Assembly (NCBI GenBank): GCA_029215795.1
Contig: JARDYH010000001.1
Location: 5,884,001 to 5,948,000 of the forward strand
Length of the DNA stretch: 64,000 bases
From: Anniella stebbinsi
Lineage: Eukaryota > Chordata > Lepidosauria > Squamata > Anniellidae
Direction: 5' to 3'
Shown here: piece by piece, positions 1-9,757 of the stretch
Layout of the letters: every line of letters starts with the position of its first letter
Numbering within the stretch: position 1 is the first letter of the stretch
The notes under the pieces: generated by a model
Told to the model about the DNA's origin: nothing
The model's database searches: none
Seen by the model: only the letters and a program-made list of their open reading frames with translations
Made by a program: the position numbers and the translations under genes

Positions 1-1248
1 TTTCAAACAAACCATTGTTCATGCTAACCGCAGTTCCTGAACTGCGGAGGGGGAGCACATGACCTCAAGGCTCATCCATTTCACCCTAAACAATGGTTGA
101 GGATGACATGCAAAAATGGCCAGTGTCCCAGTCTAGATACAACTCTGCAAAGTATTGTTACAGGTGTGTTGAACCTCTCGGAGCCTGAGGATCAAATTCG
201 GTTTTGGAAAAGCTTCTAGCTCTCCATTGGGGTGAGGCCCAAAGGATATGGGGGGGAGGGTGTAGCCAAATTCCCCCAAAAAGCCACTGTAGTTTAGCTC
301 TTACTGCCAGCAAGTCAGCCTTAGGTGTGGCATGTCAGCCTTTCGGAATGGGGGGAAAACTGCACAAGAGCTGGGGAACCAGTAAACAAGAGGTGGGTGG
401 GAGGCAAAGGGGGGATCCAGGGAAGGGGGCATGGACCTCTGGAGAACCTCAGCTCTGCCCCATAGGCCTGAGGTTCTGCAGCCCTGTGCTATTATATCGG
501 GCTCAGGCTTGCGCTAGCACCCATAAGGTGTGCTCCAGATCTTTCATCCCGAGCAAGCCCGGGCACATCAGATTTATTGTATTCTTCGGCCTACTGGAAG
601 GAAAAGATTTGCTAGTCTCTGGGTAATCATCTCTCCCTTAAGGGCAGGCTGTAAATGCACGGGGGAGAGAGAGTGACGATGTGCCGCCTAACAACTCCCC
701 CTCCGTCCTATTAACGAGAGCTCGTCCCGCAGCGGAGGCAGCACACCAGTCAGCTCGAATCAGACCCTCTCGTTACGCTCTCCCTGTGATTCAATTTGCC
801 GTCTTCCCTTCCCAGGCTCCCCGAGTTACGTGCTGTGTGACGTCTGCAAGGGCTTAAGGCACCATTTGTGTTGGAGCAGCAGAAAGCTTGTTAGGTTTCT
901 CTTGAACAAAGAAGTTGTCGTCTTTGCATAGGTTGCGGTTGGCAAGAGTCATCTTTTTTCCCCTGCTGGTGGCGTTAGGGTGACTAGCAAGCTCTCGTTA
1001 CGGACCGCAGGAGAATTCCAAAGTGGCTCATCCACCACTCTGCATTGACACTTCTAAATCAGCTGATTCCTTCTTCTTGTTTTTCCTGTTTTGTCTTATT
1101 TCCTGCACTGGTGCAAACCTGTGTCTTCCTGCTCTACTTTTCTTCTTCTTTTGGCCTCTCTCTTCATCCTTCCTGCTATTCCTTCTGAATGGGATAGGAG
1201 ACATCCAAAAATTTTGGATTTTTAATTGCCTATCTCTGTATTTGTAGC
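1..1248. other. unique sequence, no gene seen
   Basis: No recognisable exon or complete repeat is visible. The first 110 bases carry short inverted AACCATTGTT / AACAATGGTT motifs that may be a decayed palindromic element. Open frames here contain long poly-residue stretches and no domain. Confidence 0.45.
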
Positions 1249-1375
1249 TAGGGATGGGCGAACTCACCCGCCTCTGATTTGTTGGGTGTCCGCCACACCG
1301 CCATATGCCATACGGGTTTCTTTTGGGGCTCGGCGAGGCACGGCGAGTGCTCAACAGCTGCCCACCCTTGTGCCA
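1249..1375. mobile_element. hAT-like terminal fragment
   Basis: The block opens with TAGGGATGGGCGAAC, the form of a hAT terminal inverted repeat, followed by CpG-rich sequence. No matching right end was found, so it is probably a truncated non-autonomous copy, and the boundary on the right is a guess. Confidence 0.3.
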
Positions 1376-1382
1376 TGTCTTA

Positions 1383-1600
1383 GGAGTCAGTGGCTGCAAA
1401 ATCACCCTTTAAGAATTGCACAGCTCCTCAGAGGGGATGGAGTTAGACAGTCTTCGGAAGGCCTCTGCATGTTGCTGAAACAACTGCTCTTCCTGGGTGA
1501 GTTTTGGCCAGCACAGATCTGTCCAAGGTCCTGACAGGCCGTGCCTTGCTCTGCTGCATAGCTTGACTCTGCCTCGGCCTTCTAGCAAGCGAAATCACTT
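1383..1600 (+). mobile_element. LTR-like repeat, copy 1 of a shared family
   Basis: Aligns by eye with 49208-49460. Both contain GTCAGTGGCT / GCCAGTGGCT, a CCCTTTAAGA block, an AGAAGGCCTC-type block, GCATGTTGCT and a final GGCTTGACTCT / AGCTTGACTCT stretch in the same order. The style is that of squamate LTRs, but no TG...CA ends or internal region are visible. Confidence 0.35.
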
Positions 1601-2039
1601 CACATTTGCTCCCATGGGAAACGAGCTAGAGAGAACACAGTCCAACACATCCGGAAGGGGCCAGTTTAGGGAAGGCTGCTCTTATGACTGAGTTTGTGCA
1701 TTTACAAAGACGTTTACACTCTGCTGGCTAATCTCTCCTCTGCTTGATTGTCCCCTTTGAAAGCGGTATTTATTTTTCTATGCAGATCACACTTCAATGA
1801 TCACACTTCCTTTCAACCTCTTAAGGGTTTCACCAAAGGACATACTCTTAAAAGGCAGTTAACACCCTTCAGCCACTTACTCTGGAGTAGCCACAATGCA
1901 GTGGGATTACTCCAAGAAAGGCGTGCACCTGGAATTTGCCACTCCATGGGTTTTTACGCTTTGACGAAAGAGAATTCAACTTGAGATTCAACATTGTTGC
2001 ATTTGTGTCAACTTAATTTTTTACTAGTAAACAAAAAGA
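1601..2039. other. unique sequence, no gene seen
   Basis: No exon or repeat was recognised. The direct repeat GATCACACTTC occurs twice around 1786-1808. Otherwise this is unremarkable, moderately AT-rich sequence. Confidence 0.45.
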
Positions 2040-2430
2040 GCAACTACATCAGTGTCTGAGTCTCCCAGCAGTCAAGTTCTGGAGTTCTACCTCCTGTGCT
2101 GCCAGCGCCCTGCAAACCTGGCAGACTGGGCTCTGTGTTTCGAGAGCACCATCTGGGCTGCAGTCCCAATCAGCCGGAGCATTCTGTTATGTGACCCCCA
2201 AGGACCAATCCCTGTCCACCAGGCTCTATAAAACCCTGGCTTCTAAGGGTGCACCTCAGTTGGAGCAGCTCATCCCTGTGCCTGTGCCTAATTTCTGCCT
2301 TGACCTCTGCCTGCCTCTGGCTCCCCTGCTCGTTGTTTGCTGCTCTGAAATGTTGATCTCTGCCTGAGTTGGGCCATGCCTTGGCTTCTGGCCCACAAGG
2401 AGTGAAGATCAGCTCCATGGAACACATTGG
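2040..2430 (+). mobile_element. solo-LTR-like block with TATA box
   Basis: A TATA-type box CTATAAAACC at about 2225 lies in a C/T-rich block with repeated CTGCC/TTGCC words. That is the usual look of a reptile Gypsy or endogenous-retrovirus LTR promoter and R region. No coding region adjoins it and the termini are not clear, so this is probably a decayed solo LTR; a host promoter is less likely. Confidence 0.42.
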
Positions 2431-3329
2431 CCAGGATCTTGACTCTTGCCGAGTCCTTGCAGGTGTTGAGCGGTTTCTGGGCTAGTAACGCACAATGCAC
2501 CCAGGAGAGATGTCGTGTGGTCCACTTCTCTTTAGCGGAGGCCATTGGAGTTGGGGAACCTGGCGTTTTGGACGTTAAACCAGAGAATGGGCATTGGGGA
2601 CGGTTCCTACCAAGGCCACTGGCCCTAGTGTTTGGGAGTCTTGGGGAAACCACCCTCAATGGGCTTCCTTCACCTGCAACAGGTGGGGCATGCCAAGAAC
2701 AGATTCTCTCATGCTCCTTCCAACCCTTTTGAGTTTTCTCCATGCAGAATGAAGATGGCGACCCTGTTGGGGCAGGGGGCATTCATGACTACCTTGGCTG
2801 GGGGGCTCTGGGCCCCCTGTGCTGCCCTCCGGAGCTGACCAGGAGGGGCGCCCCTGCTGGAGCTTTCATGCAACTCAGACGCCGGTGGGCAGTCATTTTT
2901 CCATTCCCTCGCTAACGCTACAGGGCAAATTGGTTTTCATGTTCTGCAAAGAAAGCTGCTTACCCTTTTTGAGGTTGAAAAATTTGAAGGACCTGATTGC
3001 ACCGGCCCGTTTAACAAGGAAAGGCTGTTACTGTGGGACCGCAGCAATTTTCATTTAGCCGGCATTCCCCGTACACAGTTAGAAGAGCCAGGCGTGATCA
3101 AATTCCCGATCACTGCGGCTGACTGTGCCCTGATGTTGTTTGCTTAGGATCTTTTCCCTTTGCTTTTGCCTTGTTCCTGCAAAAGAAGATAAGGAAATTT
3201 GCATTTGTTCGATGGGGAGAGGGGGGGGGGACACCTTTGGAGAGAGAGAAGGGAGGGAGGGATGGAGAGAAGGAAAAATACAAGAGCATTCTCTGCGCAG
3301 GCCAAAGCAGCAACACAAAGGATATTGCA
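2431..3329. other. no gene seen; purine-rich tract at 3210-3280
   Basis: The first part may continue the LTR-like block. A G-run and GGGAGGGAGGGA tract occupies about 3217-3265. Long frames on both strands cross this segment but show no domain and overlap one another, as expected of non-coding GC-rich sequence. Confidence 0.4.
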
Positions 3330-3651
3330 TAGGGTGGCCCTGTGGAAAGGAGGACCGGGCTCCTGTATTTTTAACAGTTGCATTGAAAAAGGAATTTCAG
3401 CAAGTGTCATTTGTACGCATGCAGCACCTGGGGAAATTCCCTCTTCATCCCAACAGTTAAAGCTGCAGGAGCCTTGCCCTCTTTTGTATCTGGTCACGCT
3501 AGGCAGGGCTCCTGCAGCTTTAACTTTTGGGATGAAGAGGGAATTTCACGAGGCACTGCATGCATACGAAGGACACCTGCTGAAATTCCCTTTTCAATAA
3601 GACTGTTAGAGACACAAAAGCCCTGTCCTCCTTTTCATAGAGTCACCCCAA
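3330..3651. mobile_element. four-arm palindromic MITE, copy 1
   Basis: Begins TAGGGTGGCCCTGTGG and ends with the approximate complement ATAGAGTCACCCC. The outer arms are inverted repeats about 90 bp long, and the two inner arms (GAAATTCCCTCTTCATC... and its complement at 3526-3548) are also inverted about a centre near 3500, giving an A-B-B'-A' layout. Flanks ATATTGCA and TTATTGCA are a 7-of-8 target duplication. Same family as 6613-6927; hAT-like by duplication length. Confidence 0.75.
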
Positions 3652-4674
3652 TTATTGCAGGGAGAATTTTATGTAGCTCTGCTACATCCAGACCCTCTGG
3701 TGAGGATGCTAGAAGTAGCGCATGGCATCCAGCAAGAGATCACAGGCTAAGGAGAGGCACTGTATGCTTTCACATCAAAAGAAATACTACTTCTCCCCTT
3801 TGCTTTAAAACGCCACCTGAGATGAAAGTCTCCCTCTGAATTTGGGCTGGCCGCCTGCAGATGTCTAAGTCAGCGGGAAAAGTCGGGGATTGGCTTTGCA
3901 TGGTGACAGTGGTATCTTCCACACACGTTCCAGATGGGTGCAGAGTTCAGCCTGATGAGAATCGTATCTTTCATTTAAAAAGGCCAGTATGTTTCTAGTG
4001 CTGATGTGCGCAAAGTGAGGCGTAGAAACGCGTGGGTTGTATTTACCAAAATTTGTGAAGCCGGAGGAGAGGTCAGCAATTCGGGTGTTTCCCCTTCCCG
4101 CTCACGGTGAGCAGGAAGCTGAGCAAATTATGTGGAATGAATTATGCAAAGCAAGCAAATTGGTATTTATGTACCTTGTGTTCCCTTGCACAGGTTGCAG
4201 AATTTTCTAGCTGCAAAAATCCTTTGAGCAAAATCTTTAGATTCCCCCCCCACCCTTTTTTAATAGCACAGACTAAAGTCTACTCTGACCGAGCAGGCGA
4301 TTGCTGTGTTTGCACTGAGTCAGCGGCAAGTGTGAGGCCCGTTATAAGAGAAAACCTATCAGAATGTAAGTGTAGCTTATGTCTAGCATAAGGCCAGGAC
4401 AGATAGCAAAAACCTCTGATAAAGACGAATTTACCTCTGGATAAATGCAACGAAGCATTTATTGCTGTTTGCTTCCTGTGTCATCACACGTTGCCAGTTA
4501 TTTTGGTGCATTTACTCATGTCTCTGAGGTTTTCCATGCATTGGGAGGGAAGCTTAGTATTCAATGCCCGAGTTGTTGCTCTTCCTGTGATATCAATCCC
4601 TTTTCTATTCAAATAAATTCCGGAGCATTCTCAGCGAGTTGCCGTCTATCCCTTACATGACACAGGGAAGGAGG
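3652..4674. other. unique sequence, no gene seen
   Basis: No repeat or exon was recognised. From about 4100 the sequence is AT-rich with unique-looking words. Frames across it have no recognisable domains. Confidence 0.45.
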
Positions 4675-4855
4675 GGCCGTGGCTTATTGGTGGTACAGCT
4701 TTGCTTTCGACATGTGTGGCTCCAAATCCAATCCCTGGCATCTCCCGTTAAAGAGGAAGAAAACAGAGCGATGGAGACCTTTGCCGAAGAGGGCCAGTCT
4801 TGCGCTTGATGGATCTGAAGCCTGAGTGGGAGGCGGCTTCATGTGTTCCTATCCT
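4675..4855 (+). mobile_element. tRNA-derived SINE, diverged full-length copy
   Basis: The 5' part preserves the order GGCCGTGGCTTATTGG (box A region) and CCAATCCCTGGCATCTCC (box B region), followed by the body and a tail ending GGCGGCTTCATGTGTTC. The same order is seen, inverted, at 57242-57440 and 61433-61622. It is strongly mutated, so an old insertion. Confidence 0.55.
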
Positions 4856-6305
4856 AATATAAATTCTGCCCATCAGAGAGGAGCCCCCCTTCTTCTGTCT
4901 GGTTTTCGGATGAAGTAGAGGCACGTTGAAAGCTCCCAAACTTGTCCGAGGCTGTGCGCTCTTTCATCTTGCTTCACCTTCCGTTTGTCTGTTTACATCG
5001 GGCCATCGGTAAAGGACAAGAGGATGTGGTCCCGTCCTTGAGGGCTTCACCATCTAAACTTGGAGGTGGGGATGGCAATGGAGAGAGGGGAGAGGGAAGT
5101 AGAGGCATGGATGAACGGGAGCGGGGAAATACCTGCTTTTGTTTTAATTACGTGGACTTCGGCTTGGTTGCAGTTGTATACGGGGAGCAGGGACGTTTGC
5201 GCCGACGGTTTCATGGAAATCTCTCTCTTCTTTACCCCAACAAATCCAAGCCGGAAGTGAATTCCAAAGATGATAATCCCAGGATAACTGGCAGTGTAAA
5301 CAGGATCTCCATCAGAATCGGGACCTGGAGGCAGCTGCCTCTGGTGGCAGGTTATGGGTACTCAGCTGTCCAGTTTTCAGTTAGTTTATGGATGGAGGCT
5401 GCCATTTTGATTTTTCGTCCTTTGGTGCCAAAGGATCTCCTTCCTCCCGGGAGTTTTATATCTGCCTCTTAGGGAAAAAAAGAAAATGTTTCTGGCAGGC
5501 TTCCCATTCAACCTATTGGTTATTCTGTCTCTCTCTCTCTCCCAGCATGAAAACCTGGCTCTCTAGTTATGAAACTTTGTTTTTCATAAACTGCTGGCTG
5601 TTCAATAGGGCATAAAACAGCCGGCATGAGATCGTTATTTGCTCTACAAAACCACGGTGCTCCCCAGCTCCAAGTTCACAGCAGTAACTGCATTTTATTG
5701 GGTTCTTTTTAAAAAGGGCGAAGGAGATGAAGCAGCAGCAGCAAAGCACTGGATTAACGAGGGATGCCATCTAGAACTGTTTCCGTCTCTCTTGGTTTCT
5801 TGTTCTCAATACCTTTCAGTAATCGTGGAGTCCCTGTTTGAAGGGTAGATTCACAGCGACCGAGTTTTTGCTGAAATACTAGAGCTGTGTTTGGTCTGTG
5901 CCGCTTCAGATGGCCCATTCAAAAAGAAAACAAAGACCCTGCACGTGGAAAACTAACCCACTGAGGAGAGATCAAGGACAGAATCCTTCTCCTTGAGATG
6001 CTTGTTTTCCATGTGTAGGGATTTCATTTATTCACTAGTGAACAAGCCCAGCTTTGGAATAGCTCTTAGTTTGATACAGTGCAGTCCTTATGCAAAGTTA
6101 CGTAGCCTGCCGGGAGTTGGACACATTCTACCCACGCCATCTCAGCAAGGCCATGCCCAGTGGCTCCTCTATAAGCCCCTGAGGGAGGGGTCTGTCCACT
6201 CCATTCCCTGAGGGTGGGAAGGTGGGGCTGACCCACAGCAGAGAGGGGGGAGCAAAGTGTCCCTCAGCCTCCGAACCTCCCGTGTCTTCTCCTGACCATC
6301 ATATA
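4856..6305. other. unique sequence, no gene seen
   Basis: Contains a CT-rich tract near 5530 and AT-rich unique sequence. A 176-codon open frame lies at 4942-5472 (+) but starts at a TTG, carries low-complexity Gly/Glu/Arg runs and no known domain, so I do not call it a gene. Confidence 0.45.
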
Positions 6306-6612
6306 AATTTCACAGACAAGCGGTTTTGTGAGACAGGGCCTTTTCTACAGTGGCACCCTGACTGTGGGACACCTTTCCAGGGAAGACCCACTTGTCTCCA
6401 TCACCAGCTGCTTTTCACAGGGCAGTTAAGACCTGCTTATTTTAACTGGCATTTGTAGTTAATTTGTTTTGACCGTCCTGAAAGTATGGTTCTTGGATGT
6501 GCAGCTCTTTCATCAGTTTTCGTCAGTTGCCTTTCGGATGCTACTTTGTATTGTTTTTGCTGCAGCTTGTGAACCCCTTTGATGATCGCAAATAGAAAAG
6601 TGGGGTTTAAAA
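6306..6612 (+). mobile_element. old L2-type LINE 3' end
   Basis: Translated in pieces it recalls the L2 ORF2 C-terminus: GGGCCTTTTCTACAGTGGCA corresponds to the Arg-Ala-Phe-Ser-x-Val-Ala-Pro motif, followed by a tryptophan/leucine segment and a 3' UTR. Frames are broken. It stops at the target duplication of the adjoining MITE. Confidence 0.45.
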
Positions 6613-6927
6613 TAGGGTGACCATATGGAAAGGAGGGCTCCTGTATCGTTAACAGTTGTAGAGAAAAGGGAATTTCAGCAGGTGTTGTTTTTATGCATGC
6701 AGCACCTGGTGAAATTCCCTCTTCATCACAACAGTTAAACCTGCAAGAGCTATACTAGAGTGACCAGATACAAAAGAGAATAGGGCTTCTGCAACTTTAA
6801 CTGTTGTGAAGAAGAAGGAATTTCACCAGGAGTTGCATTCATACAAATGACACCTGCTGAAATTCCCTTTTCAATACAACTCTTAAAGATACAGGAGCCC
6901 TGTCCTCCTTTCCATAGGGTCACCCTA
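6613..6927. mobile_element. four-arm palindromic MITE, copy 2 (hAT-type)
   Basis: Starts TAGGGTGACCATATGGAAAG and ends with the complement CTTTCCATAGGGTCACCCTA. Inner inverted arms (GAAATTCCCTCTTCATCACA against TGTGAAGAAGAAGGAATTTC) meet near 6765. Flanking GTTTAAAA (6605-6612) and GTTCAAAA (6928-6935) form an 8-bp target duplication with one mismatch, which fits the hAT superfamily. No transposase is encoded. Confidence 0.8.
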
Positions 6928-7611
6928 GTTCAAAAAAACAGACCATTCTTTGAAATAAAATAAATAAATCCTCCCCTTCATTACTGTGATTAATAATAGT
7001 TAGTGTGTTGTTGAGCTGATGTCTGTGAAATGCAATGTTTACTTAGTATCATTGCATCTTGCTCTTCCACAGTAAGTCTTATTAAGGGTTATTGGCTGGG
7101 ATCTGGGAATTCAAGGGCTCTTGAAAACCTGGAGTTTGACTTTCCTCTTCAAGGGGGTTCCACATTTCCTGACCTTTAAATGTTCATGCCTACCTTTATC
7201 CATGATGCATGACCCCCCCCCAGCGCTTTGAAGCCTCCCCCCCCCAGAAAATTGGTTTGTTCATTGAACATGCAAATAAATTACTTTCTGTGGGCTGAAA
7301 TTCGAATTGACATTTGGCTTGGGATAAAGTCTCTCTTTAATTATGTAGAAGGGGCAGAAAACTATTAGTAACCCTGAAACACGGTGATTAAAAGTGAAGG
7401 CCTCCTTGCAGCAGGAATTAATTTTAATCAGGTTTCACCTCTTTGGATTCTTTCTGAGGGCATCGGCTTGGTAAAGGAGGCCCAGCTTAGAGAACGACTC
7501 ATATTAATTTTTGGCCATGAAAACAACCCCTACAGGAGGGTGTCATTTACCATGGCCATGGTTGCTCCGCTCCCCTGCATTTGGAGTTGGGGCATTGCAT
7601 TCTCTCATGAC
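6928..7611. other. unique sequence; AT-rich candidate non-coding element 7250-7440
   Basis: Homopolymeric C tracts occur at 7210-7245. From 7250 the sequence becomes AT-rich with ATGCAAATAAATTAC and TTAATTTTAATCAGG, the style of conserved enhancers. No gene was seen. Confidence 0.35.
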
Positions 7612-7856
7612 TAGCCAGGGTGGTGCAGTGGCTAAAGTGTTGGACTGGGAGTTGGGAGATCCGGGTTCTAGTCCCCATTCGGCCATGGAAACCTACTGGG
7701 TGACTTTGGGCCAGTCATAGACTCTCAGCCCAACCTACCTCACAGGGTTGTTGTTGTGATGATAAAATGGAGAGGAGGAGGATTATGTATGCCGCCTTGG
7801 GTTCCTTGGAGGAAAAAAGGTGGGATATATATGCAAACATAAATAAATAAATAAAT
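7612..7856 (+). mobile_element. Sauria SINE, near full length
   Basis: The tRNA-like head has box A (GTGCAGTGGCTAAAG) and box B (GGTTCTAGTCCCC), then the GGGCCAGTCA segment, CTCACAGGGTTGTTGTTGTG, a GCCGCCTTGGGTTCCTTGG tail and an ATAAATAAATAAAT 3' end. This order is diagnostic of the squamate Sauria SINE, mobilised by BovB-type LINEs. It is the main evidence for the host group. Confidence 0.86.
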
Positions 7857-8025
7857 TCAGAATAAAATTGGAATAAAATTGGAATAAATGGCCCAGTAGT
7901 TGGATCATGTAACTCCTGCTCCATACCACATTCTTTGGCTTGATGTTTGTGCTCAAGCATAATTTGTAGTGCTGATATGGCTCTTGACAGCCCACCATGC
8001 TCTAGGAGTTGCATACCTTAAGAAC

Positions 8026-8406
8026 TAGGGCTGTGCATGGATCCGGATCCCGAATCCAGATCAGATCGGGCTGATCCGAGCCTTCCGGATCGGGCCGGAT
8101 CCGATCCAGATCCGTGCAGAGCCCTCCCTCTTTCTCTCCCTGCTCCCTCCCTCCCCACAATCGCCCTGCTTACCTGTAGCCTCCTGCAAGTTGTCCTCTG
8201 CATCCTCCCCCATCGTCAATGTCTGCTGGCTGCATTTGCCGGTTGCGGCGTGCGACGTCATCACCCGGCGCGAGCGGGAAAGCGGCTGGCAGATATCGAT
8301 GACAGGGGAGGACGCGGAGGATGATGTGGTGGAGGCTGCAGGTAAGCAGGGCGATTGGGAGGAGGGAGGGAGGGAGATTGGATTGGGGGGTCCATGCACA
8401 GCCCTA
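8026..8406. mobile_element. hAT non-autonomous element with perfect TSD
   Basis: Terminal repeats TAGGGCTGTGCATGGA and TCCATGCACAGCCCTA are exact complements. The element is flanked by TTAAGAAC on both sides (8018-8025 and 8407-8414), an exact 8-bp duplication typical of hAT transposition. The left third is saturated with GATC/GGATCC words and the rest is CpG-rich with internal inverted segments. No transposase frame, so it needed an autonomous partner. Confidence 0.88.
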
Positions 8407-8419
8407 TTAAGAACTGCCT

Positions 8420-8625
8420 TCATCCATATTGAATATAGGAGACTGCTTTCTACTGTGTCAGACCATGAGTCCATCTAGCCCAGTATTGGCGACACTGACT
8501 GGCAGCAATGGCTCTCCAAGCTTTGGGCCAGGATTTCTTTCCCAGTACTATTTGGAGTAGGGGGGATTAAACCAGAGACCGTCTGCATGCAGAATAGGGG
8601 GTCTAGGACTGAGCCATTCCCCCCC
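8420..8625 (-). mobile_element. tRNA-derived SINE, minus strand
   Basis: On the plus strand it reads tail to head: TGTGTCAGACCATGAGTCCA, TCTAGCCCAGTATTGG, CACTGACTGGCAGCAATGGC, then inverted box B (GGATTAAACC) and inverted box A (CTGAGCC) regions. Same family as 57242-57440. The adjacent hAT element inserted just beyond its tail. Confidence 0.7.
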
Positions 8626-8786
8626 TCAACTTCAGAAGCTGTGCTCTGCATTAGAGGTACATGGGTGGCTACAAAAGATGAAGCCTTCTTGGTGGTGGCA
8701 CCCAAGCTGGGGAATTTGGATGGAATGTTCTCCATGCAGAGATTTGTCCCATGCCCCTTCCCTTCCTTTGTTTAGGTGGATGCATG

Positions 8787-9239
8787 TATGGCAAGCTGGA
8801 GGGGTTCAGAGGAGGGCAACGAAGATGATCAGGGGTCAGGAAAGAAAGCCCTATGAGGAGAGACTGAAAGACTGGGCGTATTTAGCCTGGAGAAGAGAAG
8901 ACTGAGGGGAGACATGATAGCACTCTTCAAGTACTTGAAAGGTTGTCACACAGAGGAGGGACAGGATCTCTTCTTGATCATCCCGGAGTGCAGGATGCGG
9001 AATAATAGGCTCAAGTTACAGGAAGCCAGATTCTGGCTGGACATCAGGAAAAACTTCCTGACTGTTAGAGCAGTATGACAATGGAGCCAATGACCTAGGG
9101 AGGTGGTGGGCTCTCCCATACTAGAGGCCTCCAAGAAGCAGCTAGGATGCTTTAAGGTGGATTCCTGCATTGAGTAGGGGGTTGGACTTGATGGCCTTAT
9201 AGGCACCTTCCAACTCTACTATTCTATGATTCTATGATA
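8787..9239 (+). mobile_element. CR1 LINE 3' end
   Basis: Shows the CR1 3' region in order: AACGAAGATGATCAGGGG, CTATGAGGAGAGACTGAAAG, GGCACCTTCCAACTCTAC, and a terminal TTCTATGATTCTATGATA repeat. This 5'-truncated form is the normal product of CR1 retrotransposition. No intact ORF2. Confidence 0.86.
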
Positions 9240-9243
9240 TCTT

Positions 9244-9484
9244 CAACACCTAATCTACACCAAGCAGGATATAGCACTATGAAAGCGATATATAAAAGGA
9301 AGGAGCCACACCGAGCAGGATATAATAGTACGAAAGCAGTATATGGTATCCATCAATGGGCCCCAACAGTTGCCAGTGCACTTCAGTGCCGCTATAAAAC
9401 AGTAGCGTGGGCTCCTGCCTTTGATATACCGCTTTCATACCACTTTCATAGTGCAATATCCTGCTTGGTGTGGATTAGGCCTTA
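9244..9484. mobile_element. palindromic MITE of the GCAGGATAT family
   Basis: Left end CTACACCAAGCAGGATATAG is mirrored by ATATCCTGCTTGGTGTGG on the right, and the CACTATGAAAGCG / GCTTTCATAGTG arms follow inward. An internal duplicate of the arm (9305-9345) makes this copy longer than that at 21451-21619. Confidence 0.65.
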
Positions 9485-9680
9485 GTTGCAGATGCTTTGA
9501 CCTTTCATTGCAAACATTCTTCACGAATAACAGAACAACAGTTTGGAATTGATTGCCGTTTATTGCATATATTGGAAAAAACAACCCATATATGATATCA
9601 GTTGAGATGACGTGTGGTTTTGATGTACTGAGGTTTGACAACTGTGAACATTGGATTATTAACAAACTTGCATATCATTC
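9485..9680. other. AT-rich spacer, no gene seen
   Basis: Lies between two MITE segments; no repeat or exon was recognised. Confidence 0.4.
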
Positions 9681-9757
9681 TTCTTGCTGAAATTCCCTTC
9701 TCTATGCAACTGTTAAAGGTACAGGAGCCCTGTCCTCCTTTTCATGTGGCCCCCCTA
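9681..9757. mobile_element. partial four-arm MITE (right end only)
   Basis: GCTGAAATTCCCTTCTCTAT, GTACAGGAGCCCTGTCCTCC and TTTTCATGTGGCCCCCCTA match the right terminal arm of 6613-6927. The other three arms are missing. Confidence 0.58.

Noticed and set aside
2215..2240. Host gene promoter from the TATA box CTATAAAACC
   Set aside because: The surrounding C/T-rich architecture is that of an LTR and no host exon follows.
4942..5472. 176-codon open frame on the plus strand
   Set aside because: It begins with TTG, has a Gly/Glu/Arg low-complexity run and no known domain.
7615..7685. tRNA gene from box A/box B spacing
   Set aside because: The promoter-like boxes belong to the Sauria SINE head; acceptor and anticodon stems are not maintained.
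8038..8120. Tandem satellite from repeated GGATCC/GATC words
   Set aside because: The spacing is irregular and it lies wholly inside a hAT element with defined ends.
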